A DNA stretch of 64,000 nt from Spartobacteria bacterium UBA5019 (lineage in GTDB: Bacteria > Verrucomicrobiota > Verrucomicrobiia > Chthoniobacterales > Terrimicrobiaceae), in NCBI GenBank assembly GCA_002396485.1, contig DGXZ01000046.1, forward strand, positions 7,935 to 71,934. Direction: 5' to 3'. A program made the position numbers and the translations under genes. Numbering within the stretch: position 1 is the first letter of the stretch; each line of letters begins with the position of its first letter. Below are positions 26,088 to 33,950 of the stretch, one piece after another. A model generated the notes under the pieces. That model saw only the letters and a program-made list of their open reading frames with translations, was not told where the DNA came from and did no database searches.

Positions 26088-27863
26088 ATGTCCTACCGCA
26101 CCCATCATTGCAATGCCCTCCGCACCGAACACTCCGGCCACGAAGTTACTCTATGCGGCTGGGTCGCCTCGCGTCGTGACCACGGCGGGCTCATTTTCAT
26201 CGACCTCCGCGACCGGGAGGGGATCACACAGGTGGTTTTTCGTCCTGAGGAACACGCCGAGGCCTCTAAAAAATCCCATGAACTACGCAGCGAGGATGTC
26301 ATTCGCGTCACTGGCAAAGTCTCTCCACGCCTGGCTGGGACCGAGAACGCGAAGCTGGCTACGGGTGCGATTGAAGTCGTCGCCTCCACGCTCGACATCC
26401 TGAACGCAGCCGAGGTGCTGCCATTTCAGCTCGACGATAAGGTTTCAAACGAAGACCTCCGCCTCACCTATCGCTACCTCGACCTGCGCCGCGAGCAAAT
26501 GAGCCGCAACCTGCGCCTGCGCCACCGCGTTGTGAAAACCATGCGCGATGTCATGGACACCGAGGGCTTCCTCGAAATTGAAACTCCGATCCTATCGAAG
26601 AGCACGCCCGAGGGAGCCCGTGACTTCCTTGTGCCATCCCGCCTCACTCCGGGAGCCTTCTATGCCCTCCCGCAGGCCCCGCAGCAATACAAGCAACTGC
26701 TCATGGTCGCCGGTGTGGAAAAGTATTTCCAGGTCGCCCGCTGCTTCCGCGATGAAGACCTCCGCGCCGACCGCCAGCCGGAGTTTACCCAGCTCGATGT
26801 CGAGGCCTCGTTTGTGACCCAGGACGACATCCTCGGCCTCATGGAAAAAGTCCTTGCTGCTGTGTTTCACGAGACCAAAGGCATCGAGATTCCAACGCCA
26901 TTCCCGCGTCTGACCTACAAGGAGGCGATGGAGCGCTTCGGCAGCGACAAGCCGGACACCCGCTTCGGCATGGAAATTACCGATCTCGGTGACATCTTCA
27001 GCAGCTCGCAGTTCAAGGTCTTCCGTGGCGCCCTCGATGGCGGTGGAGTCGTGAAGGCCATCAACGCCACTGGCCTTGCCTGTATCACCACCGGCCAGAT
27101 CGAAAACCTGACGGAACTCGCCAAACAAGCCGGTGCGAAAGGCCTCGCATTCATCAAAGTCGAAAACGGCGAGTGGAAATCCCCGATCGTCAAATTCTTC
27201 ACTGACGCCGAAAAAGCCGCCCTCAGCGAGCGCCTCGCCATCAAGGAAGGCGACCTCATTTTGTTCGGTGCCGACAAATGGGAAACCGCCTGCGAAACAC
27301 TCGGCCGCGTGCGCCTGCGCGTTGCCGATATGCTGGATACACTCAAAGGATCGACCGCCCTCAATTTCCTCTGGGTCGTCGATTTTCCGCTCCTCGCCTG
27401 GAGCGAAGAAGAGCAGAAATGGAACGCCGTCCACCACCCGTTCACCCGTCCTTGCGCCGACGACCTCGCTCTCCTTGAGTCCGGCGAATACGGCAAAATC
27501 CGTGCCGTGGCCTACGATGTCGTTCTCAACGGCGTTGAAATCGGCGGCGGCAGCCTGCGAATCCACGAGTCCGACCTCCAGTCGAAGATGTTCAGCGTGC
27601 TCGGTGTGAACGAAGAAAAGCAACAACTCCTATTCGGCCACATCCTCAAGGCCTTCCAATTCGGCGCGCCACCGCACGGCGGCATCGCTCTCGGCTTGGA
27701 TCGCCTGGTCATGCTCATCGCCGGCGAGGACAGCATCCGTGATGTCATCGCGTTTCCGAAAAACAACCGCGGTGTCGAGATGATGACCCAGTCGCCTGCG
27801 GAGGCTGATTTCAAGCAACTGCGTGAGCTGTATATCCAGAGCACGGCGAAGAAGCCTGCGTGA
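26088..27863 (+). CDS. aspS: Aspartyl-tRNA synthetase
   Basis: A 591-residue bacterial-type AspRS. The N-terminal OB fold (about 1-100: VTLCGWVASRRDHGGLIFIDLRDREGITQVVF) binds the anticodon. Class II motif 1 and the flipping loop (TPILSKSTPEGARDFLVPSR) follow, then motif 2 (VARCFRDEDLRADRQPEFTQLDVE). The GAD insertion domain lies at about 290-420, and motif 3 is GGIALGLDRLVML. The length is normal for the bacterial type. No amidotransferase neighbour is present to indicate a non-discriminating role. The 14-base spacer from hisS consists of an AT-rich repeat and lacks a good Shine-Dalgarno sequence. Confidence 0.97.
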   Translation: MSYRTHHCNALRTEHSGHEVTLCGWVASRRDHGGLIFIDLRDREGITQVVFRPEEHAEASKKSHELRSEDVIRVTGKVSPRLAGTENAKLATGAIEVVASTLDILNAAEVLPFQLDDKVSNEDLRLTYRYLDLRREQMSRNLRLRHRVVKTMRDVMDTEGFLEIETPILSKSTPEGARDFLVPSRLTPGAFYALPQAPQQYKQLLMVAGVEKYFQVARCFRDEDLRADRQPEFTQLDVEASFVTQDDILGLMEKVLAAVFHETKGIEIPTPFPRLTYKEAMERFGSDKPDTRFGMEITDLGDIFSSSQFKVFRGALDGGGVVKAINATGLACITTGQIENLTELAKQAGAKGLAFIKVENGEWKSPIVKFFTDAEKAALSERLAIKEGDLILFGADKWETACETLGRVRLRVADMLDTLKGSTALNFLWVVDFPLLAWSEEEQKWNAVHHPFTRPCADDLALLESGEYGKIRAVAYDVVLNGVEIGGGSLRIHESDLQSKMFSVLGVNEEKQQLLFGHILKAFQFGAPPHGGIALGLDRLVMLIAGEDSIRDVIAFPKNNRGVEMMTQSPAEADFKQLRELYIQSTAKKPA

Positions 27864-27865
27864 GG

Positions 27866-27923
27866 TGACCTCGTTGACTTTGTTGACCTCACTGACGCGC
27901 CGTCAATGTGTCAACCTGGTCAG
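27866..27923. repeat. 9-bp-periodic TGAC array followed by inverted GTCA array
   Basis: TGAC occurs at 27866, 27875, 27884 and 27893, exactly 9 bases apart. GCGCC follows, and then the complement GTCA at 27902, 27910 and 27919. The arms can pair (CCTCACTGAC with GTCAGTGAGG). The array lies after the aspS stop and reaches the end of the four-helix-suffix gene, so it could form a terminator-like structure. Its strict periodicity and the partner array at 28771 suggest a repeat element. Confidence 0.75.
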
Positions 27924-28681
27924 TGAGGTGCCTCTCCCGGTCGCGTTCCTTTGCACTCCGGAAACGCCGAGCAGCCCCAGAAGGCGCCTTTCGCTGACTG
28001 GCGTTCTCGCATGGGTTTGCCGCATTGTGGGCACTCCGGCGATGGGGCTTTGCTTTTTTCGCGAGCTTCGAGGCGTTTGGTCATGAGGCGCTCGCTGAAG
28101 CCGCCTGTCTCCTCAAAAGCCTTTCCCTGGGCTTCGATCTGGTTTTTCAGCATGTTCAAAGCTCGCCCGATGATGAGCAGCAGCGCATTGGCCACCATTA
28201 CTGCATCGTTGGAATCCAGCCAGCGCGCATATTTCTTGCGCTGCTCCAGGGCGTGTTTCGCCGACTCGTGGACCATGTCATCTGTGAACGCTGCATCGTC
28301 TAGGGAAATGGTGTTCACAGCCTTTGCCTCGGACGAGTGAGCTGACCAAGGCAGTTCCTGCTGGTCGAGGATAAAAATCTCATAGTCGCCGCGCAGTTCG
28401 CTCAGGCTCGCCCGAGCAACATCGGTGAGTTTCACTTCAGTATCCTTCGAGGTGGCGGAGCGCTCCGACCCCTCGATGATATTCTGTCGCCCGCTACGCG
28501 CAGCCTGGGTCATTTGGTCGTATTGCCGACCCTTCGGATCATAAAACTTCCTGTCCGCCTCGCGCGAGTCGTGCGTCAGAAAACGTCGGCAAAACCGTAG
28601 GGTCTCAACCTGCACAATCGTCGCCAAGGTGAAGGAATGCAGTCGCCGGAAACCGCCCCGTTTGTCAAAAAGTTCAGCCAT
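27920..28681 (-). CDS. Four-helix-bundle-suffix domain protein with topoisomerase-type zinc finger
   Basis: A 253-residue protein related to the S23/IVP four-helix proteins. The core is FYDPKGRQYDQMTQAARSGRQNIIEGS (about 46-72), then LTDVARASLSELRGDYEIF, a long linker, and a helical section around NALLLIIGRALNMLKNQIEAQGKAF. The C-terminus carries a DNA topoisomerase-like zinc finger: CPQCGKPM...GAFWGCSAFPECKG. The role is unknown; the zinc finger suggests nucleic-acid binding. A start at 28681 (MAELFDKRGG) is preferred over 28717. The gene is bracketed by 9-bp-periodic TGAC/GTCA arrays, hinting that gene and repeats belong together. Confidence 0.82.
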   Translation of the reverse strand: MAELFDKRGGFRRLHSFTLATIVQVETLRFCRRFLTHDSREADRKFYDPKGRQYDQMTQAARSGRQNIIEGSERSATSKDTEVKLTDVARASLSELRGDYEIFILDQQELPWSAHSSEAKAVNTISLDDAAFTDDMVHESAKHALEQRKKYARWLDSNDAVMVANALLLIIGRALNMLKNQIEAQGKAFEETGGFSERLMTKRLEAREKSKAPSPECPQCGKPMRERQSAKGAFWGCSAFPECKGTRPGEAPH

Positions 28682-28770
28682 AGGAGAAAAAATTCCGCCA
28701 CCAACCGCGCAGTTCAAACCCGACTCTGTAAATTTCCCGTCACAAAGCGCAGCGCCTCCCCCTCAACTCG

Positions 28771-28792
28771 GTCAATCGGGTCAATTAGGTCA
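28771..28792. repeat. 9-bp-periodic GTCA array on the other side of the four-helix gene
   Basis: GTCAATCGG, GTCAATTAG and GTCA follow at exact 9-base spacing (28771, 28780, 28789), with CTCA just before. This mirrors the array at 27866-27923. The last unit overlaps the end of the photolyase gene. The unit sequence GTCAAT(T/C) is shared with the first array (GTCAATGT). Confidence 0.7.
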
Positions 28793-30311
28793 GCCCCGCC
28801 AAAACCTTGGCCGCCTCGTGGCGTATGGCTTCGCGTTCGGCCTCCGGGCGTTTGCGCCAAGCGCTGACCATCATGCTTGTGCGGGGATTCGAAGCGAATC
28901 GGTCGGCGTGACGGTCGTAGAAGTCCCAGTAGAGCAGGTTGAAAGGGCACGCGCCGGGGCCGGATTTCTTGTTGGGGTCGAAGCTGCAGCCGGAGCAGTA
29001 GTTGCCCATCTTTGAAATGTAGGCGGCGGATCCAGCGTAGGGCTTGGTGGCCATGAAGCCGCCATCAGCGTGTAGCGCCATTCCAAGCACATTCGCGGCC
29101 ATGACCCACTCGTGCGCGTCGACATACATTTCCAAAAACCATTCATGCGCCTCCTTCGGGCTAATCCCGGCGAGAAGGAGGAAATTTCCAAGGATCATGA
29201 GCCGTTGGATGTGGTGGTTGTAGGCGGTGTCGCGGACTTCTTGGATGACGCAGCGCAGGCAGTTCATTTCCGTCTCTGCGCTGTAGAAAAAAGCGGGCAG
29301 CTTGCGCGTCGCACCGAGTCCGTTGGTTTGCAGATAGTCCGGCATTTTCAGCCAATAGACGCCATTCACGAATTCCCTCCAGCCGATGATCTGCCGTACA
29401 AAACCTTCGACTGCGGCGAGAGGAGCGTGGCCCAATTTGTAGGCCCGCTCGGCCGCAGTGACACATTCCATCGGGAGGAGAAGGCCAAGATTCAGCGGAG
29501 CTGCGATCAGGCTGTGAAACATTGTCGGCGAGTCCTGAAGCATGAGATCTTGGTAATCCCCAAAGAGTGGCAGCCGAGTCTCGATAAACTGCTCGAGCGC
29601 CTCGAGTGCGCCCTCGCGCGTGGTCGGCAACCAGCAATCTTCTGCGCGACCGACATCCTCCGGAAACCACTGCGTTACCTCGGCGGCGACTGCCGCTGCG
29701 ACCGCACTCTGATTGCGTCTGCGAGTGATCGCTGGTGGTGGTTTGGGCGCTCCATCCTTTTTCCAATCGCGCACGGTTTTCCGGTTCTCGGCATCGTAGT
29801 TCCACGAGCCACCCTCGGGCTCTCCATCGTCGCGCATGAGAATCCCTAGTTTTTTCCGGGCTTGGCGGTAGTGCGCTTCCATGAGGAGTCGCTTCTTGCC
29901 TTTGGCAAAACGAAAAAACTCCTCGCGCGGGGTCATGAATTGGCAGGTCGGAGTGGTCTGAACCGCGACCCCGCTCGCGGCGATGGATTTTAAGATCTCC
30001 TGTTGCGACCAGTTGTTCGGCTCCATGACGAGCAGCGAGTCCGGACTGTGCCGCTCCAGATGGTCTTTCAAGGCATCGATAAACTGCGGCGCCTCGCCCA
30101 TTTTTCGGTAATCCACCTCCCAGCCATTTTCACGGAGCAATTCGGCAAACTCGCGCATCGCCGTGAATTGAAACACCCGCTTGATCTTGTGAGCCCTCCC
30201 TGAATCCCTTGCCTCCACCAGCACAACGACATCGCGTTCGCATTCTGCCGCCCCAAGCGCCGTATTTTGTAAGCTGAGCTGGTCACCAAAAATGAGGACG
30301 GAATTTTTCAT
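28785..30311 (-). CDS. FeS-containing bacterial cryptochrome/(6-4) photolyase family protein
   Basis: A 508-residue flavoprotein of the photolyase-related (FeS-BCP) group. The N-terminal antenna domain starts SVLIFGDQLSLQNTAL. The FAD/DNA-binding C-terminal half has GWREFVNGVYWLKMPDY and EWVMAANVLGMALHADGGFMATKPYAGSAAYI. Four cysteines, C351, C439, C442 and C455, have the spacing I recall for the 4Fe-4S ligands of Agrobacterium PhrB. Members repair (6-4) photoproducts using light, or act as photoreceptors. The start at 30311 gives a family-like N-terminus. It follows dprA on the same strand with 38 bases between. Confidence 0.88.
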   Translation of the reverse strand: MKNSVLIFGDQLSLQNTALGAAECERDVVVLVEARDSGRAHKIKRVFQFTAMREFAELLRENGWEVDYRKMGEAPQFIDALKDHLERHSPDSLLVMEPNNWSQQEILKSIAASGVAVQTTPTCQFMTPREEFFRFAKGKKRLLMEAHYRQARKKLGILMRDDGEPEGGSWNYDAENRKTVRDWKKDGAPKPPPAITRRRNQSAVAAAVAAEVTQWFPEDVGRAEDCWLPTTREGALEALEQFIETRLPLFGDYQDLMLQDSPTMFHSLIAAPLNLGLLLPMECVTAAERAYKLGHAPLAAVEGFVRQIIGWREFVNGVYWLKMPDYLQTNGLGATRKLPAFFYSAETEMNCLRCVIQEVRDTAYNHHIQRLMILGNFLLLAGISPKEAHEWFLEMYVDAHEWVMAANVLGMALHADGGFMATKPYAGSAAYISKMGNYCSGCSFDPNKKSGPGACPFNLLYWDFYDRHADRFASNPRTSMMVSAWRKRPEAEREAIRHEAAKVLAGLT

Positions 30312-30349
30312 GAAATGGAATGTCTCGGGGCCGTTGCGGTGATTTGGAA

Positions 30350-31438
30350 TCACGAAATTCTCACAAACCGGCTACCGGGGAGTTGGCGGACGAGCTTTTT
30401 CATTTCGAGGGAGAGGAGGGTTGCGGAGACGTTGTGGCTTGGGAGGGCGCTGCGCTCGATGATGGTGTCGATGTGGACTTCGTCTTCGCCGATGGCCGCG
30501 TGAACTTGTGCTTCGTTGCCGGTGAGTTCGGGTGCGCGTGCTGGGGTGAGTTGGGGTTTCTCGGCGAAGAGGATTCCCATGTCGTCGAGGATGTCGGCGG
30601 CAGAGGTGATGAGCTTGGCCCCTTGCTGGATGAGGCGGTTCGAGCCGATGGCGTTCGGGTTGTCGATGCGGCCGGGAACCGCGTAGATCGAGCGTCCTTG
30701 CTCGCCGGCCTGGTTTGCACTGATGAGAGCTCCGCTGCTCGCTCCAGCCTCCACGACGAGCACTCCGAAGGAACAGCCGCTAATGATGCGGTTGCGCATG
30801 GGAAATGTCTGGCGGTCGGCTTTAACGCGCATTGAAAACTCGGTGATGACCGCGCCTGCTGTGGCGATCTTGTCGGCGAGTTCCTTGTTTTCCGGCGGAT
30901 AGAATTCCAGCAAGCCGCTGCCGAGAACGCCGATCGTCCGGCCTTTTGCTGCGAGAGCAGCCTGATGAGCTAGTGTATCCACCCCTCGGGCGAGGCCGCT
31001 TACTACGGTGACGCCGGCATAAGCGAGCTGGTAGGATAGTTTTTTTGCGCAATCCGAGGCGTAGTGAGTGGGTTTGCGTGTTCCAATGACGCCGATGGCA
31101 TGGCGGTCGCGTTCCAGAATTTCACCCACCATGTAAAGAACAGTCGGGGGGTCATGAATCTCGCGCAGCAGGGCGGGGTAGTCCGCCGACGCGAGCGTGA
31201 GGACTTTTGCACCGTGTTGCTTGACGAGGGAGAGTTCGCCCGAAAGGTCCACATGACTCTCCCAATTGGTGAGAGCTTTTGCCGCTTCGGGGCCTATTCC
31301 TGACACCGCTTGCAAACGTGCGATCGGAGCTGTTAGCACTGCCGAGGGCGACCCGAAGGCTTCCAATAAACGCCTAACCCGCACCGGACCGATCCGGGGT
31401 ACCATGTTCAAAGCAATGTAGGCTTCCGATTCGGTCAT
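30350..31438 (-). CDS. dprA: DNA processing protein DprA
   Basis: A 362-residue protein that loads RecA on incoming single-stranded DNA during transformation. A helix-hairpin-helix region is at the N-terminus (MVPRIGPVRVRRLLEAFGSP...VSGIGPEAAKAL). The extended Rossmann (SMF) domain has VIGTRKPTHYASDCAKKLSYQLAYAGVTVVSGLARGVDTLAH, FPMRNRIISG and SGALISANQAGEQGRSIYAVPG. A C-terminal winged helix follows (about 315-360). ATG 31438 starts at the conserved TESEAYIALN; the frame stays open further upstream without conserved sequence. Competence genes other than dprA are absent from the window. Confidence 0.95.
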   Translation of the reverse strand: MTESEAYIALNMVPRIGPVRVRRLLEAFGSPSAVLTAPIARLQAVSGIGPEAAKALTNWESHVDLSGELSLVKQHGAKVLTLASADYPALLREIHDPPTVLYMVGEILERDRHAIGVIGTRKPTHYASDCAKKLSYQLAYAGVTVVSGLARGVDTLAHQAALAAKGRTIGVLGSGLLEFYPPENKELADKIATAGAVITEFSMRVKADRQTFPMRNRIISGCSFGVLVVEAGASSGALISANQAGEQGRSIYAVPGRIDNPNAIGSNRLIQQGAKLITSAADILDDMGILFAEKPQLTPARAPELTGNEAQVHAAIGEDEVHIDTIIERSALPSHNVSATLLSLEMKKLVRQLPGSRFVRIS

Positions 31439-31601
31439 TGGCGGGGGAGTAAAAACCTGGCTCAGCCGAGACCCAAGAAAAAAGCGCATTTTTCGAAGTC
31501 ACTTTCCTGGACCTGCTCCGGTGTCATGGGCTTTTGAGGCAAAGGGTGTCCCGGTTCACTTTTGCGTTCAATTGGAGCGAATCGCCATTTATCAATGATG
31601 T

Positions 31602-32804
31602 GTGTTGTCCACTTTTGATCCGCCCCGTGTTTTTATTACATCCTGCGGCGTTATTGTCGGCGGGTGTGATTCCGTGGGCGGGCTTTTTGATGCATTGTGC
31701 GCCGACAGGCATATCGGCGGCAGGCTTCCCGAGTCGGAAGCTCTGGGGGAGGCTGCGGGATTGGAGGCGGGAGATGTCGCCATTCTTGCGCGGCACCAGC
31801 TTCTTGCATTGTCCGTCATGGAACGCGCTTGGGGAGCTGCTGGGCTTTCGCCTGAACGCAATCGTCTGCGCGGGGAGGGGGCGAAGCACCGGCTGCCGGC
31901 CATCGGGTGTGTGAGTGGAAGTTCGCTTGGAGGGTTGGTGGCGATGGAGGAGGACGTGGCAGTGTCCGGAAAATTTTCGCCGTATTCGATCAGCCGGTGG
32001 AGGGGTAATGCAATTGCAGCTGCTGCTGCAGTGCGATACGGTCTTGGAGGCGCGGATTTTTCGTTGAACGCTGCCTCTGCGACGGGGGCGCAGATTCTCC
32101 ATCTGGCAGCTTCACTCGTTGCCTCTGGAATGCTCGATGCGGTGGTGGCGGTGGCTGCGGATGCCGCAGTTTCACCCGTTCTGAGATCCGCCATGGGACG
32201 TGGCGGCAGTGTGACGCGAAATGCCGAGTGCAGGCCCTTGAGTGCAGGCCGCTCGGGAATGCTGCCGGCGGAGGGTGCTGCATGTGTGATTCTGGAATCC
32301 GCCAGCCACGCCTCGATGCGAGGCGCTCTGCCTCTTGCGGAGTGGCGCGGGGGCGCTTGTGCCAACGAGTCTAGGCATCTTATGGCTCCAGATCCGGAGG
32401 CGCGTGTGCTCGAGGAACTTCTTGTTGCTGCGAAAAATCGAGCCTCGCGGCGGCAAGGTCGCGAGTTGCCGGTGGATTGGATTTCGCTTCATGCTACAGG
32501 AACGCCCCGTTTTGATGCTGCGGAGATTTCCTGTGTCCGTCGGGTTTTCGGGGACCAACTGCCTTGGATTTCCGCCATGAAAAGAACGACCGGCCATGCT
32601 TTAGCTGCGTCCGGACTTTTGGAGGCAAGCCTTCTCAGTGAGGGGCTGCGGGCTGGAAAATTGCCCGCCTGGCCTAGGAATGTCGACCCTGCCTTTGGGC
32701 TGCCAGAAAACCCATCACGGCCGTCTGGGTCGCCGTCCATAGCGCTTCAGATTGGGCAGGGTATGGGGGGAACCGTGGTGGTCAATGTTCTGGGGCGGGC
32801 GTGA
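31602..32804 (+). CDS. Beta-ketoacyl synthase-like protein lacking the catalytic cysteine
   Basis: A 400-residue thiolase-fold protein of the FabF/KAS II type. The two active-site histidine motifs are intact: HATGTPRFDAAE (near 304) and KRTTGHALAASG (near 327-338). The nucleophile position is not: where FabF has ATACTSG, this protein has NAASATG, so Ser159 replaces Cys. It therefore probably cannot form the acyl-thioester and may act as a decarboxylase, a chain-length-factor-like partner or a different acyl-binding protein. A GTG start is assumed. No acyl carrier protein or ketoreductase is adjacent; acpP lies 31 kb away. Confidence 0.85.
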   Translation: MLSTFDPPRVFITSCGVIVGGCDSVGGLFDALCADRHIGGRLPESEALGEAAGLEAGDVAILARHQLLALSVMERAWGAAGLSPERNRLRGEGAKHRLPAIGCVSGSSLGGLVAMEEDVAVSGKFSPYSISRWRGNAIAAAAAVRYGLGGADFSLNAASATGAQILHLAASLVASGMLDAVVAVAADAAVSPVLRSAMGRGGSVTRNAECRPLSAGRSGMLPAEGAACVILESASHASMRGALPLAEWRGGACANESRHLMAPDPEARVLEELLVAAKNRASRRQGRELPVDWISLHATGTPRFDAAEISCVRRVFGDQLPWISAMKRTTGHALAASGLLEASLLSEGLRAGKLPAWPRNVDPAFGLPENPSRPSGSPSIALQIGQGMGGTVVVNVLGRA

Positions 32805-32807
32805 AAA

Positions 32808-33950
32808 TTAGAGTGTTTTATAGAATCTAGACGGGGTTTCGCCAATCCAATGCTGTAGGAGTTCGATCCACTCCTCGGACATCGTGAATTGCAGCATGGC
32901 TTGGTTGATTTGTTTGTAGCTCTCGTGTCCCTCTCGGACTGGAATGGCGAGAAAGGCTTCGCGGATGCGGAATGAGGGAATGTTGATATGGATTGGCGGT
33001 TTCCGTCCCGCGAATTCACGCCGCACATAAGAGAGGGTATTGCGGTCGCCCACGACGGCTTCGATTTTACCGGCAGCGAGATCATCGAAGGCTTCGGGGA
33101 TGCTTTCGTATTCGTGTGTCCTGACGCCGATGCGACGGAGGATATCCGAGGAGAGAGAGCCCCGGAGTGCTCCGCAGGAGAGGTGGTTGAAGTCCGAGAC
33201 GCTTTCGATGCTGTTTGCCACCTGCACCGAGGACATGCTGGATGTCACAGTGGCCGTAAAAGCTGAGACAAGCACCACGCCGAAGATCATCCAAAAAACC
33301 GCGATGATTCGACCGGCGATGGTTGCCGGGGTTTTATCGCCGTAGCCGACAGTGGTCATTGTGACTGCGGCAAACCAAAGTGCGGAACCGATGCCAGTGA
33401 TGCCTCCATGAAAGTGTCCCGTTCTATGGTGGCGTTCTGCAAACCAGAGTAGGAGGCTGATTGCGAGCATGGCTAAAAATATACCGATGAGATATTTCGC
33501 GATGGTCCAATTAAAAAAATCTTTCAGCACGCTTTTCCAAGCCGATTCCCAACTGACTTTGCTGAGCGCGATGCAGAGGCTTGAAGTGAGGAACGGTTGG
33601 GTGAAATCCACGAGTTTCTCGGCTTCCGGAGTCACTTCGATCTCCCCCGCCGCAGCGTCGATTTTTCCATCCGCCACCTGCTGCACCAAGTCTTCATAGG
33701 GAAGTTCCACAAACACAATGCCAAGGCCTGTGGCATCGCTGATTCCCTTCCAAAGACCGGGAGCAAGACCTGTCCAAGTGCCATCCGGGTTTTTCAAGGC
33801 GTATGGTGGCTTCTCATGAATGCCAACGCGTAGTGGCGCCGTGGCGTCCGCGGCTTGCAAACACAGGGGAGTGCAAGCCTGAAGCAGAATAATCATAGCA
33901 TGGAATGCGATGAATCGTCTCCAGCCACTTTGGCAAAAAATCTCCCGCAT
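32808..33950 (-). CDS. GluR0-like ligand-gated potassium channel
   Basis: A 380-residue protein combining a periplasmic solute-binding domain with an inserted pore. An export signal covers residues 1-34. Binding lobe S1 is at about 39-145 (LRVGIHEKPPYALKN...GKIDAAAGEIEVTPEA). Then come a membrane helix (152-171), a pore loop with the K+-filter TVGYGD at 200-205, a second helix (212-235), and lobe S2 (about 245-370). This is the layout of the prokaryotic glutamate receptor GluR0. The ligand is probably an amino acid but cannot be fixed. The ATG overlaps the stop of the kinase-like gene upstream (TAATG), so the two are translationally coupled. Confidence 0.9.
   Translation of the reverse strand: MREIFCQSGWRRFIAFHAMIILLQACTPLCLQAADATAPLRVGIHEKPPYALKNPDGTWTGLAPGLWKGISDATGLGIVFVELPYEDLVQQVADGKIDAAAGEIEVTPEAEKLVDFTQPFLTSSLCIALSKVSWESAWKSVLKDFFNWTIAKYLIGIFLAMLAISLLLWFAERHHRTGHFHGGITGIGSALWFAAVTMTTVGYGDKTPATIAGRIIAVFWMIFGVVLVSAFTATVTSSMSSVQVANSIESVSDFNHLSCGALRGSLSSDILRRIGVRTHEYESIPEAFDDLAAGKIEAVVGDRNTLSYVRREFAGRKPPIHINIPSFRIREAFLAIPVREGHESYKQINQAMLQFTMSEEWIELLQHWIGETPSRFYKTL

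Noticed and set aside
26592..27626. Open frame of about 340 codons opposite aspS
   Set aside because: It is antisense to conserved AspRS motifs and shows no family features.
27866..27923. CRISPR array
   Set aside because: The units are only 4-9 bp with no spacers of constant length and no cas genes, so it is a short periodic repeat and not CRISPR.
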